Part shown: piece by piece, positions 62,321 through 64,000 of the stretch
Numbering within the stretch: the first letter of the stretch is position 1
Layout: each line of letters opens with the position of its first letter
Origin: Patiria miniata
Lineage: Eukaryota > Echinodermata > Asteroidea > Valvatida > Asterinidae
Reading direction: 5' to 3'
DNA: 64,000 bases
NCBI RefSeq assembly: GCF_015706575.1
Contig: NW_024037064.1
Location: 14,795,606 to 14,859,605 of the forward strand
Program-made: the position numbers and the translations under genes
The notes under the pieces: generated by a model
Database searches by the model: none
Told to the model about the DNA's origin: nothing
What the model saw: the letters and a program-made list of their open reading frames with translations, nothing else

Positions 62321-63461
62321 CAGTGTTGGAGCAAAGGCTTTGACCCTCAAGGCCAAGGCCAAGGCTTTGACCCTCAAGCCTCGAGGCCAAGGCCAAGGCC
62401 CTGTTTTATGAAATGACCACTGATATAGAACTAATTATAGTCACATGAGTGACACATCATCACGCAAGGGCGGATCCAGAACACAATTTGGGGGGGGGGG
62501 GAAGAAATGTTGTTCCCCCCCCCTCCAAAAAAAATAAGTGGTTCAAAAAATTACGGCTTGGGCAAAAAATTTTGGATTCGAGATGCTCTGTGGTGCGATT
62601 TGAGGCAATTTCTGACCACTTTAACCAATGTTTTTTGAGGAAAAGATGGTGGGGTACTCATTGCCTGCCTTTATTACGACGTCACATAAAAACAAATGGT
62701 TTCGGGTTTTTTTTGGGGGGGGGGCATGGCCCCTTTTGGCCCCCCTGGATCCGCCCTTATCATCACAAATTGCTCGTTACGAAGAACAACATTTCTTTAA
62801 TTGCAATCAACATGCTCGCATAGGCCTACACCGTTTTATGACTGCACTGTATCTATTAAAGTATAAGTTCAGGTCTTCAATATGGTTTAACTAAACAAAA
62901 TAATGATTTACTTCTATATTGACACACAATTCTCCCAAGTGTAACAAAAGGGGATCCAAGAAACTGATTTGCGAAATTTATATTTGCTGGCCCAACATGG
63001 TCAGAAATATCAGCATTAAAAACAGATACATGCAAATCTTTAGCACTTATCAGGGAGACATAATATACAACCAATCAGATCTATTCCATAGTTATATGCA
63101 ATTAAAGTGATCATCTCATTAGCCCCACAAGTGTACGGAATATTTTTGCAGCAAATCTACTACAATGGTAACAAAATGTGATGCTACACAAGTGGAAGTG
63201 TGGCCAACACACAAATCTATAGGATGCTTCCCTCCTCCATGGTGATACGATAAAAATGGTAACAGCAAAATTTCGAACAGATTTATCTGGAAAATTCAAA
63301 AATCTATGGGCCTTGAAGAGCCTTGACTCAAAATTGCAAGGCCCTGAACCCTCAAGGCCAAGGCTTTTGCCCTCAAGCCTCGAGGCCAAGGCCAAGGCCC
63401 TAAAATCCAGCCTTAAGGCAGCCTTAAGGCCAAGGCCCAGCATCAAGGCACTACATCACTG
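62321..63461. mobile_element. Non-autonomous hAT transposon (1141 bp)
   Basis: Ends CAGTGTTGGAGCAAAGGC and a right end whose complement starts CAGTGATGTAGTGCC. The 8-bp duplication GTCCAATC is perfect (62313-62320, 63462-63469). Both ends carry CCAAGGCCAAGGC-type subterminal repeats with CCTCAAGCCTCGAGGCCAAG in common. No transposase; the inner ORFs are short. A second MITE is nested at 62464-62758. Confidence 0.85.
62464..62758. mobile_element. MITE with GGGCGGATCCAG ends, nested in the hAT element (295 bp)
   Basis: The ends AAGGGCGGATCCAG and CTGGATCCGCCCTT are inverted repeats; ATCATCAC flanks both sides (62456-62463, 62759-62766). G and C tracts lie inside each end (about 62491, 62515, 62715, 62739). 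The 8-bp duplication suggests a hAT-type MITE. Confidence 0.75.
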
Positions 63462-63715
63462 GTCCAATCTGCTTCATCCCCTGAACAATTATGTCCCTGA
63501 GCCGTATGTGCCGTCAAGAAATACTCGACTTGCATCGTCTCTGCATCGGCTTACTCTGCAGCCGATGAGATGTCGCACCAGCCAGTTCCAGCGTTGTGTC
63601 TTGCCCAGTGCCGTACAGCTATGGAATTCCTTACATGGTGACATATGTGCAGCAGGCAGTGTACATACTTTTAAGTCAATGGGCCAACAGGTGTGTGGGG
63701 GTTGCTGTAAAGCAA
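63462..63715 (+). pseudogene. LINE RT C-terminal remnant
   Basis: The segment NYVPEPYVPSRNTRL ... RCRTSQFQRCVLPSAVQLWN ends an APE-type LINE ORF2 (pattern RTxxFxRSFLPxAVxLWNSLP). It is the continuation of the RT fragment at 62060-62312 across the hAT element; the frame is degenerate. Confidence 0.65.
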
Positions 63716-63719
63716 CTGA

Positions 63720-64000
63720 AAGTGCTTGACATCATCGCCATAGACAAACAACGACGTGAGGCTAAAATAATCGAAGTCAGTATTCCTGCAGACGGCAACA
63801 TCAGAAGGAAGTTTGCCAAGAAATGAGACAAACACTAAGACCTTAGGATGGAGATCCAGAAAATGTGGCATGTCAAGGCCACCATACATCCTGTCATCGG
63901 TTCAATTGGTCTCATGCTGAAGGAAACAGTTCAACAGGCTGAACACCTTAGGGTAAAGACACACCTTCTCCAACGGACAGTCATCCTCCAAACATGCAAC
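63720..64000 (+). pseudogene. LINE-associated restriction-endonuclease-like C-terminal domain (partial)
   Basis: One frame reads DKQRREAKIIEVSIPADGNI, two in-frame stops (at 63823 and 63835), then DLRMEIQKMWHVKATIHPVI and HLLQRTVILQTCN at the right edge. This matches a domain I know from retroelement-derived proteins of fish and invertebrates (PDIV...IDVAIPxDxNI...KYxDLxxEIxRMW...PVVIGALG...AILGT). It follows an RT C-terminus from a different LINE type, so the junction is chimeric. The element runs off the window. Confidence 0.6.

Noticed and set aside
1..64000. tRNA, rRNA or CRISPR arrays
   Set aside because: No cloverleaf with a GTTCGAATCC-type arm or rRNA-like block was recognised, and the spaced repeats are minisatellites or transposon arms. 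The tRNA-like words at 16756 and 43357 are primer-binding sites.

Overview
The window looks like nuclear DNA of a metazoan, most likely an aquatic invertebrate; lancelet, hemichordate, echinoderm, mollusc and cnidarian are all possible and I cannot decide between them. The reasons are spliced genes with GT-AG introns, AATAAA signals, many (A)CATGTACATGT motifs, and the mix of transposons: Tx1/L1-like LINEs, an R2-like LINE with a restriction-like endonuclease, Ty3/gypsy elements of two lineages, hAT elements and foldback MITEs. Apart from one spliced integrase-core gene and one gene with a possible protease-like domain plus a D-D-E-like domain, nearly everything recognisable is mobile DNA, and much of it is nested.

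Layout. 1-3.6 kb: 5' end of one Tx1-like LINE, then a scrambled Tx1-like fragment (ORF1 zinc knuckles and a piece of reverse transcriptase). 3.6-5.0 kb: tandem repeats. 5.0-8.6 kb: decayed R2-like element, minus strand. 8.6-19.8 kb: Tx1-like element A, minus strand, split by a 5.8-kb non-autonomous LTR element (LARD, 11709-17549), which is itself split by a hAT element (14160-15533). 19.8-23.6 kb: Tx1-like element B. Just beyond it, a zinc-finger ORF1-like reading frame is split by a 3.4-kb transposon with TCCCAGC termini (23651-27014). 30.2-33.0 kb: minus-strand gene with a possible protease-like domain and a D-D-E-like domain, cut by another TCCCAGC-type terminus. 34.7-46.3 kb: Tx1-like element C, split by a 9.4-kb gypsy element (34929-44318) with a GTAC target duplication. 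48.0-55.7 kb: integrase-core gene whose second intron carries a Mag-like gypsy element (49132-54206) with apparently identical 143-bp LTRs. 57.8 kb: small TA-flanked MITE. 60.9-61.35 kb: 467-bp foldback MITE with a 9-bp duplication. 62.06-64.0 kb: LINE remnant split by a hAT element, which contains a smaller MITE.

The most interesting points are these. The 9.4-kb gypsy element carries, in the env position, an intact 197-codon ORF with SGNH-hydrolase motifs (GHSF, GTND, DGCH), although its pol is broken three times. The LARD shares the gypsy primer-binding site and polypurine-tract flank, and its only ORF starts like the gypsy Gag, so the pair looks like a parasite and its helper. Target-site duplications let the insertion order be read directly.
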